From the NCBI GenBank assembly GCA_964589635.1, contig CAZPRI010000003.1:1-49337 (forward strand): 49,337 bases of DNA, in the 5' to 3' direction. Origin of the DNA: CAZUCU01 sp964589635 (GTDB taxonomy: Bacteria > Patescibacteriota > Minisyncoccia > Phycocordibacterales > JAACPR01). This document shows positions 1-8,559 of this stretch, piece after piece (the stretch's first letter is position 1; the number at the start of each line of letters is the position of its first letter). A model generated the notes under the pieces. That model saw nothing but the letters and a program-made list of their open reading frames with translations, was not told the origin of the DNA and made no database searches. A program made the translations under genes and the position numbers.

Positions 1-30
1 GTATTTATTATATCAGTGTTTTGAGTTCTT

Positions 31-120
31 CCCCCCCCCCGTTTATGGAGAGGTTATGTGGAAAAGTATTTATGTAGTTCTGATACAAGCACATAGTCAC
101 CCTCTCCATAAACGGAGGGG
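31..120. repeat. Long imperfect inverted repeat with a poly-C run
   Basis: The left arm (31-60) begins with ten consecutive C and continues GTTTATGGAGAGG. The right arm (91-120) is its reverse complement with a few mismatches (CCTCTCCATAAACGGAGGGG). About 30 nt of unrelated AT-rich sequence separates them. The structure could be a cruciform, a transcript hairpin or a MITE-like remnant. No gene covers it and no transposase is adjacent. Confidence 0.7.
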
Positions 121-156
121 TGTTGCGGAGGATTATGTTAATAAAAATCCCTCTCT

Positions 157-299
157 CGTCATTCCTGCGCAGGCAGGGATCCAGGCCTTAAAAATACTAT
201 TTACGATAGTTTAAAACATGCCTGCACTTTGTAGCTTTAGCGAAAAAGTGGGTCCCCGGCTCAACCTGCCTGCCGGTAGGCAGGGGCCGAGGATGACGC
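157..299. repeat. REP-like dispersed repeat, long form, with nested palindrome
   Basis: The ends are inverted: CGTCATTCC at 157-165 and GGATGACG at 291-298. The interior matches the copy at 16067-16160 (shared GCGCAGGCAGG, a TTTACGATAGTTTA-like centre and GGGTCCCCG). A 20-bp palindromic block at 265-284 (CCTGCCTGCCGGTAGGCAGG) interrupts the right part and is absent from the copy at 10123-10152. Positions 300-387 hold nothing else recognisable apart from the murJ gene end. Confidence 0.7.
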
Positions 300-387
300 A
301 GGAGTTGTTACGATGAAGGTTTGGTGGGATGAAGATAGTTTTCTAGAGTTCGATGTTGGTTTTGTGTAAAGATTATTATAGAGAAAA

Positions 388-2061
388 CTAAATCTCTTCA
401 TTAACTTCAGGTGAAATAGTTTTTGCTTTCCAGAATTTGGTCTTCAATGTTTTTATTACAGTATTAACTTCATTGTTATCAATCACAATAAAGAAAATAA
501 ATGCAACAAATAGACCGATTAAACCAGAGATGAAACCATGAAAGAAAACGCCAAAGAATGTATTAAGATCAAAAAATCTATCGAAAAAATTCAAGGAAAC
601 AAAGGCAACAATAAATGCGATTAGAGAGCCTGTAATACTTTGCCATGTTGTTCTAATTAAGTCCTTATCGATAATCTTACTAATACCTCTGAATAATCCA
701 GCAAGAAGAACCATATAGATTATCTGACCCAATGTATACGCCATCGATAATGAAAGAACAGTAACATCTGAGAGATTACCTAATCTTAAAAATTCTTTTA
801 CGTAAACAGAAACAGGTGTCTCCATTACAGCTAGGAAAACAAATGAGAAAGATATTACAGAAAAAAACATTGTTATCGTTATAATAAAAGGCTTTAGTGT
901 TTTGCCCATTGCATAATATGCTCGTAAGAAAAGAAGTGAAATACTTTGTGCAAAAATAGACAAAGTAAAAATTGCCAAAGATGCAGCGACCATTCTTGTT
1001 GATTCCCAATCAAAATTACCTGAACCTAGGATAACTCTAACTATCTGAGCTCGTAAAACAACAAACATTGCCATAACAGGAAAAGACCAGAAAATTATAT
1101 GTCGAAGAGCCTTCTGCATATTGGAATAAAATTTATTCATTTCTCCGGAATGGAAATATTTTGAGAGTGTTGGGAAAGCAGCCAAAGAATATGAAACTCC
1201 AATAATAGCAAGGGGTACCGACTGTAGATTATAAGAAAGATTGAAGATAGAAAGTGATCCAAAAGCCATTGATGACGCAAGGAATGTCATAAAGATTAGA
1301 ATACCTTGATTTGCGAGCATTGAGGCCGTTCTCGGCAATGAATTAGAAATTACATACCATTTTTTTTTGAATTGAACTTTAAATGTAAGTTTTGGATAAA
1401 TATCTTCTTCAAAGATAAAAGGAAGTTGAATTAACAAGTGGAAAAATGAACCGAGAACTACTCCGTACGCAAGACCTACTATTCCATATTTTGGATAAAA
1501 GAATAATATCCCCAAAACAATTCCGATATTATAAAGAATTGGAGAAAAAGCATAAATTGTAAATTTTCTATACACCTGCACCAAACTCCCCATAAAACTT
1601 GAAACTGAAAGAATAATCGGCTGGATTAGTAAAATTCTTGTAATGACAATCAGTTCATTTCCTAAGCTTGAATCAAATAGATCCGGAACCATCAGACTTA
1701 GAAATTTTGGTGTCAGGAAGAAAGCAGAAACCAAAACAATGAAAGATACCAAACTTAGGACAGTGAATACAGAGTCTATAAGTTTTTTCAATTCTTCTCT
1801 TGATTCAAGGTACTTTATAAATTGTGGCACAAGAACTGATACAGAAACCAATGTTGAAACTACAACAAACATCAAGTCTGGTAACTTAAATGCGGCATAA
1901 TAAATATCCAACTCTAACCCTGTTCCAAAATGCCCAGCAAGTAATCTATCTCTAAAAAGTGCGACCAATTGAGATATGATTGAGAAAAAAGCTAAGAGAT
2001 ACGCAGCCTCGTGAAGTCCTTTTATTTCTCGACTAAATAGATCTCTTAACTTTTTTACCAT
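388..2061 (-). CDS. murJ: Lipid II flippase MurJ (MviN family)
   Basis: This is the integral inner-membrane flippase that moves lipid II across the membrane for peptidoglycan synthesis. The 557-residue protein has the family's roughly 14 hydrophobic segments. Its N-terminal signature, with the conserved arginines of the transport cavity, is seen at residues 30-46 (LFRDRLLAGHFG). The C-terminal tail is short and charged. It starts 4 nt after the O-antigen-ligase/TPR gene, so the two envelope genes are probably one transcript. The length is slightly above the E. coli protein (511 aa). Family assignment is firm; the substrate is inferred from the family. Confidence 0.93.
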   Translation of the reverse strand: MVKKLRDLFSREIKGLHEAAYLLAFFSIISQLVALFRDRLLAGHFGTGLELDIYYAAFKLPDLMFVVVSTLVSVSVLVPQFIKYLESREELKKLIDSVFTVLSLVSFIVLVSAFFLTPKFLSLMVPDLFDSSLGNELIVITRILLIQPIILSVSSFMGSLVQVYRKFTIYAFSPILYNIGIVLGILFFYPKYGIVGLAYGVVLGSFFHLLIQLPFIFEEDIYPKLTFKVQFKKKWYVISNSLPRTASMLANQGILIFMTFLASSMAFGSLSIFNLSYNLQSVPLAIIGVSYSLAAFPTLSKYFHSGEMNKFYSNMQKALRHIIFWSFPVMAMFVVLRAQIVRVILGSGNFDWESTRMVAASLAIFTLSIFAQSISLLFLRAYYAMGKTLKPFIITITMFFSVISFSFVFLAVMETPVSVYVKEFLRLGNLSDVTVLSLSMAYTLGQIIYMVLLAGLFRGISKIIDKDLIRTTWQSITGSLIAFIVAFVSLNFFDRFFDLNTFFGVFFHGFISGLIGLFVAFIFFIVIDNNEVNTVIKTLKTKFWKAKTISPEVNEEI

Positions 2062-2065
2062 TTTA

Positions 2066-4399
2066 TTATTCTTCCTCTACTGTTTCTTCAAGTGGTAATT
2101 CTTCTATTTCCTCTATTTCTTCTTTAGTAGTAATCCCTCCTGTTTTTAGTTGTTCTAGTATTCTATCTACTTCTTCATTTTCTGGATTCAATAATTTCAA
2201 ATCCTCAAACTGTAGAATAGCCTCTTCCGATCTTCCTACTTGATCGTAACTCAATCCTAAGAAATATTTTGCATTAGAAAATAGAGGTCTTAGTATTACA
2301 GATCTTTCAAAAGCATTTACAGCTAGTTGATATTCACCCTGTTCGTACTGAAGAAGTCCTAGCTGGAAATACAGGTTTGGATCATTAGGTTGAATATTAA
2401 TTGATGACTGAACACTTACTATTGCATCATCTATATTGCCCTCTGATACTTGAATTCTAGACAGTAAATATACAGCTTCTACAAACATTGGATTTATTTC
2501 TAGAGCCTCTGAAATAAATTCTTTTGCTTCGGAATTTTTTTCTGCGTAAAATGCTGCACTAGCCATACCTACAATTAGACCAGGATTTTTAGGATTTACT
2601 TCTCTTGCAGCCTCATATGCTTTTATACTTTGTTCATAAGAACCTTCGACACCTAATTGAATCAATTGTTCATAGATGTTTGCTAATGAAACATAGTTAA
2701 TATAATTGTTTCTATCAATATTGATTGCTGCTGAAGATGCTGCGATTGAGCCTGAGAGTAGCTCTCTAAAAGCATCAACATTGCCAAGTTCTTCAATATT
2801 TCCCTGCTGAAGGAGTCTCCCTATTTCAATTTGATAATACTCACTCAAACCTCTCAAACTTATTTCATTAGTGAATACATTTACTGAATTCAAAAGGTTA
2901 ACTCTTGCACCATCATAGTCCCCCTCTAAAATACTTGCATTTGCTTTCTCAAACAATATTACTGATGAGAATTGTCTCGCAGACATATAACCAATATAAA
3001 TAGATCCAATCATCAAGACGATTACTGAAAATATATACAAGAAACCAATTTTTGGTTTTTCATCTATTTTTACCACTACACAATTGTAAAGTTTATTCCT
3101 TGTAAGTGATCCGATAAACAATCCTAAAATAGCGAATGAGACCACTAGAACAGAAATAGATGGGATATGCATAGACAGAACAAGAACGACAAATAAAATA
3201 GAGAATGAATGAATAAGATTTAATTTACTATTGATAAAGTCATCTGTTTCTTTAAATAAGAGTTTTATAATACTCCAGATAACCATGATGATAAAGAATA
3301 ACCAAGCAATCGAACCAAATATACCAACCTTTGCTGGAATACTTAGTAAATAAGAATATCCAAAGACAAAATCTGTTCCCCAATAACTAGTCTTATTAAT
3401 ATCATCTGACTTGTATACTTGCCAAGCTCTATCAAATCTATTCTCACCCACGCCTAAAATAGGTTTTTCAGATAGTACATTTTTAGACACTTCTAGAGTA
3501 CTTTCAATTCCCGGTTTTGTTTCTGTAAAAACTATATTTAACCAAGAATCTGTAAATTGAGAAAAAATATTTCCTCCAAGGATCATAACAAATGATAATA
3601 GTATGACTGCAATGGTTGTATAAGGAAGGTTTTTATTTATAGAATCACTAGATATTTTTCTTGAATGAACTATTTTATAAACCAGGTACACAATTGAAAG
3701 AGCTCCCAGTATTAACCAGATGATGAATTCATTAATAACAAGTGCTGATATTCCAGAGACAACTAGTCCAAACCAAGCAAACATCTTTAGTCCATTCTTT
3801 GTCTTCTGTTTTTCAATAATAAGGTATGAAATAATTACAACCAAAACAGAAATCATACCGAAGTCAGACCATTTACCAAAAGTATTAACTGAATTTGACA
3901 GAAAGAATCCAAAGTTAGGTAAAGCGCCTAAAAATACATAGAGAATATTAATAAATAGAGATAATACAAGGGAAAAATATACTGTAATTGTAGCAACATA
4001 AGAACTCTTCTTTGAACTAAACATTGACCCAATCAAAAGAGATGTTACGAATAGCATCAATAGTCCTACAAAAGTAGAGGCAGAAAGCCTGTTACCAAAT
4101 ATAGAAATAAACGGATTCTCTGAAAAAATAGATGAGGAAAGTGACGATACTAAAACTAGAAGTATAGATAGAGATAGTAGATTCTTAGGAAATTTGAATT
4201 CATCCTTTTTAAGTCTAGAAATAGACCAGAGTATAAGTGCAATCAGAACAGCACCAAAAAATAATCCTATTTTCATGTTGTAAATAGAATACAAGTTATT
4301 TGGATAAAACAGGAATGGAGTCAAAAAGACTGACACCAATAAAACGAACTTCGATATAGATAGAACATCTATCTTATTTTTTTTAATTTTCAAATTCAT
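2066..4399 (-). CDS. O-antigen ligase/polymerase-like membrane protein with C-terminal TPRs
   Basis: The 777-residue protein has about a dozen transmembrane segments over residues 15-480, followed by a soluble region with several tetratricopeptide repeats (roughly 560-745) and a Glu-rich tail. The periplasmic-loop motif LGVGENRFDRAW, about residue 315, is typical of the Wzy_C/WaaL family, which transfers or polymerises lipid-linked glycans on the outer face of the membrane. TPRs fused to this module are common in CPR genomes. The acceptor (glycan, pilin or S-layer) cannot be told from sequence. It is the first gene of an operon with murJ and is preceded by AAGGG about 15 nt before the ATG. 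Confidence 0.8.
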   Translation of the reverse strand: MNLKIKKNKIDVLSISKFVLLVSVFLTPFLFYPNNLYSIYNMKIGLFFGAVLIALILWSISRLKKDEFKFPKNLLSLSILLVLVSSLSSSIFSENPFISIFGNRLSASTFVGLLMLFVTSLLIGSMFSSKKSSYVATITVYFSLVLSLFINILYVFLGALPNFGFFLSNSVNTFGKWSDFGMISVLVVIISYLIIEKQKTKNGLKMFAWFGLVVSGISALVINEFIIWLILGALSIVYLVYKIVHSRKISSDSINKNLPYTTIAVILLSFVMILGGNIFSQFTDSWLNIVFTETKPGIESTLEVSKNVLSEKPILGVGENRFDRAWQVYKSDDINKTSYWGTDFVFGYSYLLSIPAKVGIFGSIAWLFFIIMVIWSIIKLLFKETDDFINSKLNLIHSFSILFVVLVLSMHIPSISVLVVSFAILGLFIGSLTRNKLYNCVVVKIDEKPKIGFLYIFSVIVLMIGSIYIGYMSARQFSSVILFEKANASILEGDYDGARVNLLNSVNVFTNEISLRGLSEYYQIEIGRLLQQGNIEELGNVDAFRELLSGSIAASSAAINIDRNNYINYVSLANIYEQLIQLGVEGSYEQSIKAYEAAREVNPKNPGLIVGMASAAFYAEKNSEAKEFISEALEINPMFVEAVYLLSRIQVSEGNIDDAIVSVQSSINIQPNDPNLYFQLGLLQYEQGEYQLAVNAFERSVILRPLFSNAKYFLGLSYDQVGRSEEAILQFEDLKLLNPENEEVDRILEQLKTGGITTKEEIEEIEELPLEETVEEE

Positions 4400-4462
4400 A
4401 CAATAAAATTACCCTTTTAATATCTTAAATTATACCCTACTTTTCTGGTTTAATAAAAAAGA

Positions 4463-4494
4463 AAAAACCAGTTTATATATAAACTGGTTTTTTC
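4463..4494. terminator. Bidirectional hairpin terminator after rnpB
   Basis: An AAAACCAGTTTATA/TATAAACTGGTTTT stem is flanked by A- and T-runs on both sides. It lies just beyond the 3' end of the minus-strand RNase P RNA. Confidence 0.8.
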
Positions 4495-4500
4495 TTTTTA

Positions 4501-4835
4501 TCATACCTATAAGCCGAATTCTGTAACTCGTTAGACGAGCCGGTAATCATTTATCTGGACCACACATTACTCTGTGGTTCTAGCGGCACTCCCCTCGATT
4601 ACTCTCGGGACTCGGCCTTGCACGAAGGTAAGGATTTTGCCGTTTCATTCTTATGTTTCCATAAGATTATTCCCTAGGGAATCCTAGATCTTTCGATTTC
4701 GGCGTCACTGCTCGCACCTCTACAATTACTTGCGACGGGTGTTACCCGCTACCATTCTCTCCTGCTCTACAAAAGTTTCACAGGACCCGTGTTCGGACTT
4801 TCCTCCCCTAAATTAGAGGTAATTACCCAGTACGA
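4501..4835 (-). ncRNA. rnpB: RNase P RNA, bacterial class A
   Basis: This is the catalytic RNA that removes tRNA 5' leaders. On the minus strand the 5' region has the universal GAGGAAAGTCCG block (CR-I, about 4797-4808), the middle has GGTAGCGGGTAACACCCG and AGAGGTGCGAGCAGTGACG-like P10-P12 sequence, and the 3' end has ACAGAATTCGGCTTAT (CR-V, about 4508-4523). The termini pair as P1 (TCGTACT with AGGTATGA), which sets the ends. The length of about 335 nt is normal for type A. A TATAAT box at 4843-4848 overlaps the downstream flank of the DUF192 gene, and a hairpin terminator follows at 4463-4494. Confidence 0.96.
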
Positions 4836-4842
4836 TTATTTT

Positions 4843-4870
4843 ATTATATAATATATTTAATATAAATCAA
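4843..4870 (-). promoter_or_regulatory. rnpB promoter
   Basis: TTGATT (4865-4870) and TATAAT (4843-4848) on the minus strand with a 16-nt spacer predict a start near 4836, matching the P1 helix. The -35 lies inside the last codons of the DUF192 gene. Confidence 0.65.
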
Positions 4871-5357
4871 TAGTATCTCCAAGCTTAATATTTGATCTTC
4901 CTACAAAACCTGCGGGAACCTCCAGAACGAAAGATGCATCTTTTTCGGGCTCGAAGACTGTTGGATATGTATCAGGAGAAACACTTTCTTCAATATGAAC
5001 GATTGAACCAAATCTATCAAACCAGATTATATCAATCGAAAAGTTCATATCTTTCATCCAAATTCCATGAGTATCAGCATCTTCAAATATAAAAAACATA
5101 CCTGTTCCATCATTTAATTCCTTAGTGTCAGATAACCCTTTTAACCTTTTCTGCACAGTATCTGCAACCTTTACTTTTATTACAGATGGTCCAAATACAA
5201 GAATCCTACTCTGGTAACCAGATAAGATTTCCTGAAAAGCAGATTTTGTAAAACCATACATTGTTGGGGTGTAGACTAAAAATAAAAAATAAACAGCAAT
5301 AATTAATATTCCCCTTAAAGATAATAGGACCCAATGTTTAATTTTTTCGTAACACAT
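4857..5357 (-). CDS. DUF192 family protein, membrane-anchored
   Basis: The 166-residue protein has one N-terminal transmembrane segment (about 10-30) and an exported DUF192 domain over about 60-166. Family landmarks are the VKVADTVQKRLKGLSD block, GMFFIFEDADTHGIWMKDM and the terminal GDTIDLY. The biochemical role of the family is unknown; it is often found with envelope or redox genes. The start overlaps the end of the DsbB gene by 20 nt, which indicates translational coupling. It is the last gene of the SRPBCC - dsbB - DUF192 operon and runs into the rnpB promoter. Confidence 0.88.
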   Translation of the reverse strand: MCYEKIKHWVLLSLRGILIIAVYFLFLVYTPTMYGFTKSAFQEILSGYQSRILVFGPSVIKVKVADTVQKRLKGLSDTKELNDGTGMFFIFEDADTHGIWMKDMNFSIDIIWFDRFGSIVHIEESVSPDTYPTVFEPEKDASFVLEVPAGFVGRSNIKLGDTIDLY

Positions 5358-5868
5358 AAATAGAAGAGATGATTATCACTATAAAAACTATCAATGATAC
5401 GAAGGGAATAGTAACAAAACCAAATTTCACAAACTCAGGAACACTACAATCGGATCCCGCAGTAGGAGAACAAAGAACCGCAGACTCACCTACAAACGAA
5501 GTCATTTGTAATAAGTAATGATATAAAGCAATCAAGCCTCCGATAATAGCAAAGACTATTGAATAAATTGCACCTCCTCTTAGATCTTTTCTATACAAGG
5601 AAATACCAGATGTAAAAGCTATTGGGTACATGAAAATTCTTTGGTACCAACAAAGGTCGCATGGGGGGAAGGTGAAAGCAAGAGATAAAATCATACTACC
5701 AACCAAGGAAAGGGACGCCAATATAAAAATAAACTGTGTACCATACTTATTTAAGAATTTTATATAAAAATTAGCATTTTTTGTGCTAACAGCCAAAATA
5801 TACGATAGAATCAAAACACTCATTAATAGTGCTCCAAGAGATAGTATTGTTATAAATAAATATTGCAT
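5338..5868 (-). CDS. dsbB: DsbB-like disulfide bond formation protein
   Basis: This quinone-linked membrane oxidase would re-oxidise a DsbA-type thiol oxidase. The 176-residue protein has four to five transmembrane helices. The first redox pair is C70-x-x-C73 in PPCDLCWYQR, the diagnostic DsbB motif. The second pair is C133 and C141 in the following loop (LCSPTAGSDC). No DsbA-like partner is in the window. The gene sits between an SRPBCC-like gene, 10 nt upstream, and the overlapping DUF192 gene. Confidence 0.92.
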   Translation of the reverse strand: MQYLFITILSLGALLMSVLILSYILAVSTKNANFYIKFLNKYGTQFIFILASLSLVGSMILSLAFTFPPCDLCWYQRIFMYPIAFTSGISLYRKDLRGGAIYSIVFAIIGGLIALYHYLLQMTSFVGESAVLCSPTAGSDCSVPEFVKFGFVTIPFVSLIVFIVIIISSIYVLRKN

Positions 5869-5878
5869 ATAATTTACA

Positions 5879-6400
5879 TTAAGGCGTTGTTAAAAGTAAC
5901 CCAAACAGTCTAACACGTATTAATTTTAACCAATCATTTGTCTCCTTATTTTGGCCAAAGTAAAATCTAACCCCCCTATTTAAAATGGATTGGTTTTTAC
6001 TCTTCTCAATAATAGTTACTTCAGTATCATTCTCTTTTTCATCAAAAATAAAAACCCAGGAACCTGTAACACCATAACTACTTTCAGTCATTTCAATTAC
6101 GACTTCTTTGTTTTCTACTATCTTTATGTGTCTAAACTTTCGGTAATTTTTAGTGTTTAGATTTTCTATCCATGAATATAAATTTCTATATTTTCCTAGT
6201 ATTTCGACTGAATCGACCTCGCTCTTACCATCAGGTATTTTCTCAACATCGGTTAAAACCAAGATAATATCTCTAGGAGAAAAATCAACTGAAAAAGTTG
6301 TCTCATTATTATACTCTTCTGGAATAAGGTACCCCGTTACAAATAGAACTAAATAGATAAATCCTATAGTTGCGAAAATTAAAGAAAATATTCTTAACAT
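5879..6400 (-). CDS. Membrane-anchored SRPBCC-fold (polyketide cyclase-like) protein
   Basis: The 173-residue protein has an N-terminal transmembrane helix (about 5-27) followed by a domain with the strand pattern of the START/SRPBCC fold. Visible landmarks are FSVDFSPRDIILVLTDVEKI near the start, then SWVFIFDEKENDTEVTIIEK, and a long C-terminal helix. The family binds hydrophobic ligands; none can be named here. It is the first gene of an operon with dsbB and DUF192. TATAAT at 6408-6413 lies 7 nt before the ATG, so the mRNA should be leaderless. Confidence 0.6.
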   Translation of the reverse strand: MLRIFSLIFATIGFIYLVLFVTGYLIPEEYNNETTFSVDFSPRDIILVLTDVEKIPDGKSEVDSVEILGKYRNLYSWIENLNTKNYRKFRHIKIVENKEVVIEMTESSYGVTGSWVFIFDEKENDTEVTIIEKSKNQSILNRGVRFYFGQNKETNDWLKLIRVRLFGLLLTTP

Positions 6401-6407
6401 TGGTTTA

Positions 6408-6413
6408 ATTATA
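6408..6413 (-). promoter_or_regulatory. -10 box of the SRPBCC-dsbB-DUF192 operon
   Basis: A TGC-TATAAT extended -10 is followed by a 7-nt gap to the ATG at 6400. Initiation would fall at or next to the start codon. Confidence 0.65.
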
Positions 6414-6490
6414 GCAAAATATATCCATTATAGTTATAACCTATAATATGATTGTCACACACAAACTCCACAGTCATACTCCGCAAACCC

Positions 6491-6548
6491 CCACCGTCAT
6501 CATCGGGCCCTGTCTACCGGCAGGCAGGTTTAACCCGGGGATCCATGT
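6491..6548. repeat. REP-like dispersed repeat with nested palindrome
   Basis: This repeat has the CCGTCATCATCGGG...ACCCGGGGATCCATG form. A palindromic block (6509-6528, variant of the 265-284 block) sits at the equivalent internal site. It lies in the divergent intergenic region before the 6596 gene. Confidence 0.65.
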
Positions 6549-6595
6549 TTAAAAACATACAGAGCCTATTCCTGTGTTATTATTGAAACAACAAC

Positions 6596-6928
6596 ATGGA
6601 AAAATTTAGATCAGAAAAAAACCCTGTCTCAGATGAGATTGGATTAATGAATCATGAAATTACTCCCAAAGATAGGTTGCAAAACCAAATTAGATTAGCA
6701 ACAGATGTTTTTTCAATATTAAAATCAGACTCGAAAATAGATTTTGAATCTACAGAAGGCAGAAACGAGATTATGAATCTTTGGGGTAAAGAAAATTTTT
6801 CTAAAATTTACAGAGAACTTGAAGAAGACGCCGCGTTTAAATTTCATAAAAGACTCAGTGGGGATATTTACAAAATTACCGCAGAGGACATTATAAAGTA
6901 TAAAGATTCTGGAGAACTACCTGAATAA
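6596..6928 (+). CDS. Hypothetical protein, 110 aa
   Basis: I do not recognise a family. The protein is soluble, acidic overall and mostly predicted helical, with no signal peptide or transmembrane segment. Its middle reads DVFSILKSDSKIDFESTEGR and the C-terminus is charged. It is a single plus-strand gene between minus-strand operons. The terminator at 6935-6962 directly follows the stop codon, which supports its being a real transcription unit. Confidence 0.6.
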   Translation: MEKFRSEKNPVSDEIGLMNHEITPKDRLQNQIRLATDVFSILKSDSKIDFESTEGRNEIMNLWGKENFSKIYRELEEDAAFKFHKRLSGDIYKITAEDIIKYKDSGELPE

Positions 6929-6934
6929 TTATAA

Positions 6935-6962
6935 AAAGCGGCGACCGAAGGTCGCTGCTTTC
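6935..6962. terminator. Convergent bidirectional terminator, GAA triloop
   Basis: A GCGGCGACC-GAA-GGTCGCTGC stem lies between A- and T-runs. It is shared by the plus-strand 6596 gene and the minus-strand htpX. Confidence 0.8.
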
Positions 6963-7892
6963 TTAATCCCAATTAGTATCTTCTCCAGTCAATGCCTGTA
7001 TTCTTTCTTCTACAGGTGGATGAGTTAAGAAAATCTTATTAAAGAAACTTCTTTTTTTATTTTTATGTAATTCTTGTAATTTAATACCACTATTAAATGG
7101 ATCAGAAATAAAGAGATGAGCAGTAGCATGACTAGCTTTTTTCATAGCTACAGGATATTCACTAATCTTTTTTAATGCAGAAGCCAAACCCTGAGGATAC
7201 CTAGTCATTAATGCACCAGTTGAATCAGCAAGAAATTCTCTTTTCCTTGAAATAGCTAATTGCATGAAACCTGCAATGATTGGAATAATTATTGCCCCAA
7301 TCAGGCCAATAATCATGATCAGACCATTACCCTTATTATCTCTATCACCCAGGAAAAAAGTACTCCTAATGAAGAAATCTGTCACTAATGCAATAAGTCC
7401 GACCAAAACAACAACAACTGATTGAAGCAATATATCCCTATTTTTTATGTGTGAAAGTTCATGTGCGATAACACCCTCAAGCTCACTCTTATTAAGAAGC
7501 GCCAAAAGGCCACTAGTGAATGCAACGGCACTATGTTCATAATCACGTCCAGTAGCAAAAGCGTTAGGAGCAGATTCATCTATCACATATATTTTTGGCA
7601 TTGGTAGACCTGCAGTAATACATAAATTCTCGACCAAAGTATATAGGCCATAATATTCCTCTTTATCCACTTTCTTTGCTCCAGTTAATTTTAGAACAAT
7701 CTTGTCACTAAACCAGAAAGAGAAAACATTCATCAGTAATGCAAAAAGAAAGAACACGTAAATTATTGTTAGAGAATCATAATAGAGGCTAAAAAACCAC
7801 CCAATTAAAACAATAATTAATGCAAAACCTGACATCAGTAGCCAAGTTTTTGAAACATTACTTTCTCCTACTTTGTATAAATTTGAAGACAT
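6963..7892 (-). CDS. htpX: HtpX-type M48 membrane zinc protease
   Basis: This integral membrane metalloprotease takes part in quality control of membrane proteins. The 309-residue protein has four hydrophobic segments. The zinc motif H144-E-L-S-H148 lies in VIAHELSHIKNRD, and the third ligand is E219 in REFLADSTGA. It follows lemA by 13 nt, a pairing seen in many bacteria. The gene ends at the convergent terminator. Confidence 0.94.
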   Translation of the reverse strand: MSSNLYKVGESNVSKTWLLMSGFALIIVLIGWFFSLYYDSLTIIYVFFLFALLMNVFSFWFSDKIVLKLTGAKKVDKEEYYGLYTLVENLCITAGLPMPKIYVIDESAPNAFATGRDYEHSAVAFTSGLLALLNKSELEGVIAHELSHIKNRDILLQSVVVVLVGLIALVTDFFIRSTFFLGDRDNKGNGLIMIIGLIGAIIIPIIAGFMQLAISRKREFLADSTGALMTRYPQGLASALKKISEYPVAMKKASHATAHLFISDPFNSGIKLQELHKNKKRSFFNKIFLTHPPVEERIQALTGEDTNWD

Positions 7893-7905
7893 TTATATAC
7901 TTTTC

Positions 7906-8460
7906 TTAGAATTTTACTTTTACGGGTTCTCTTGCTGCGGCTTCTTCAAACTCAAAGAAGTCCTTTTTTGTAAACTTAAATATATTGGCAATAATATTAC
8001 TTGTGAACGATTCAACTGCAATATTTAGATCTCGCACATTTGTATTGTAAAACCTTCTTGAAGCTTGAATTTTATTTTCGGTATCAGTTAATTCTCTTTG
8101 AAGTTCTAAAAAGTTTTCATTAGCCTTTAGATCAGGATAACTTTCTGAGACAGCAAACAGAGACTTCAAAGCTCCTGAAAGCATGTTCTCAGCGTCAGCC
8201 TGTTCTTCTACACTTTGAGCTCCCATTGCGGCAGTTCTTGCCTCTGTAACTTTTTGGAATGTGGCACTTTCGTGTGCAGCATAACCCTTAACAGTTTCAA
8301 TAAGATTTGGAATAAGGTCATACCTTCTTTTTAATTGAACATCAATGTCTGACCACGCTTCTTTAGCTCTTGTACTTAGCTTTACGAATTTATTGTAGAA
8401 TCCAGCAACCATCAAGGCCACAAGAACTACAATAATTAATATAATTGTTGTAATACCCAT
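7906..8460 (-). CDS. lemA: LemA family protein
   Basis: The 184-residue protein has an N-terminal transmembrane helix (3-21) and the family's long helical cytoplasmic domain. The hallmark stretch is AWSDIDVQLKRRYDLIPNLI (about 36-55), followed by the NENFLELQRELTDTENKIQ helix. Its molecular function is unresolved. It pairs with htpX. A TGG-TATACT box lies about 24 nt before the ATG, so unlike most genes here it has a short leader, without a clear Shine-Dalgarno. Confidence 0.93.
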   Translation of the reverse strand: MGITTIILIIVVLVALMVAGFYNKFVKLSTRAKEAWSDIDVQLKRRYDLIPNLIETVKGYAAHESATFQKVTEARTAAMGAQSVEEQADAENMLSGALKSLFAVSESYPDLKANENFLELQRELTDTENKIQASRRFYNTNVRDLNIAVESFTSNIIANIFKFTKKDFFEFEEAAAREPVKVKF

Positions 8461-8505
8461 AAAAAATTAATTAATTTTAACAATAATAGTATACCATTTT
8501 AATTT

Positions 8506-8538
8506 AAAAAGCGGTCACGTTTTACGTGACCGCTTTTT
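8506..8538. terminator. Bidirectional terminator between the GerMN gene and lemA
   Basis: A perfect 15-bp stem AAAAAGCGGTCACGT/ACGTGACCGCTTTTT has a TTT loop. It ends the minus-strand GerMN-domain gene and insulates lemA. Confidence 0.85.
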
Positions 8539-8559
8539 TAACTGCATTAACCCTAATGA

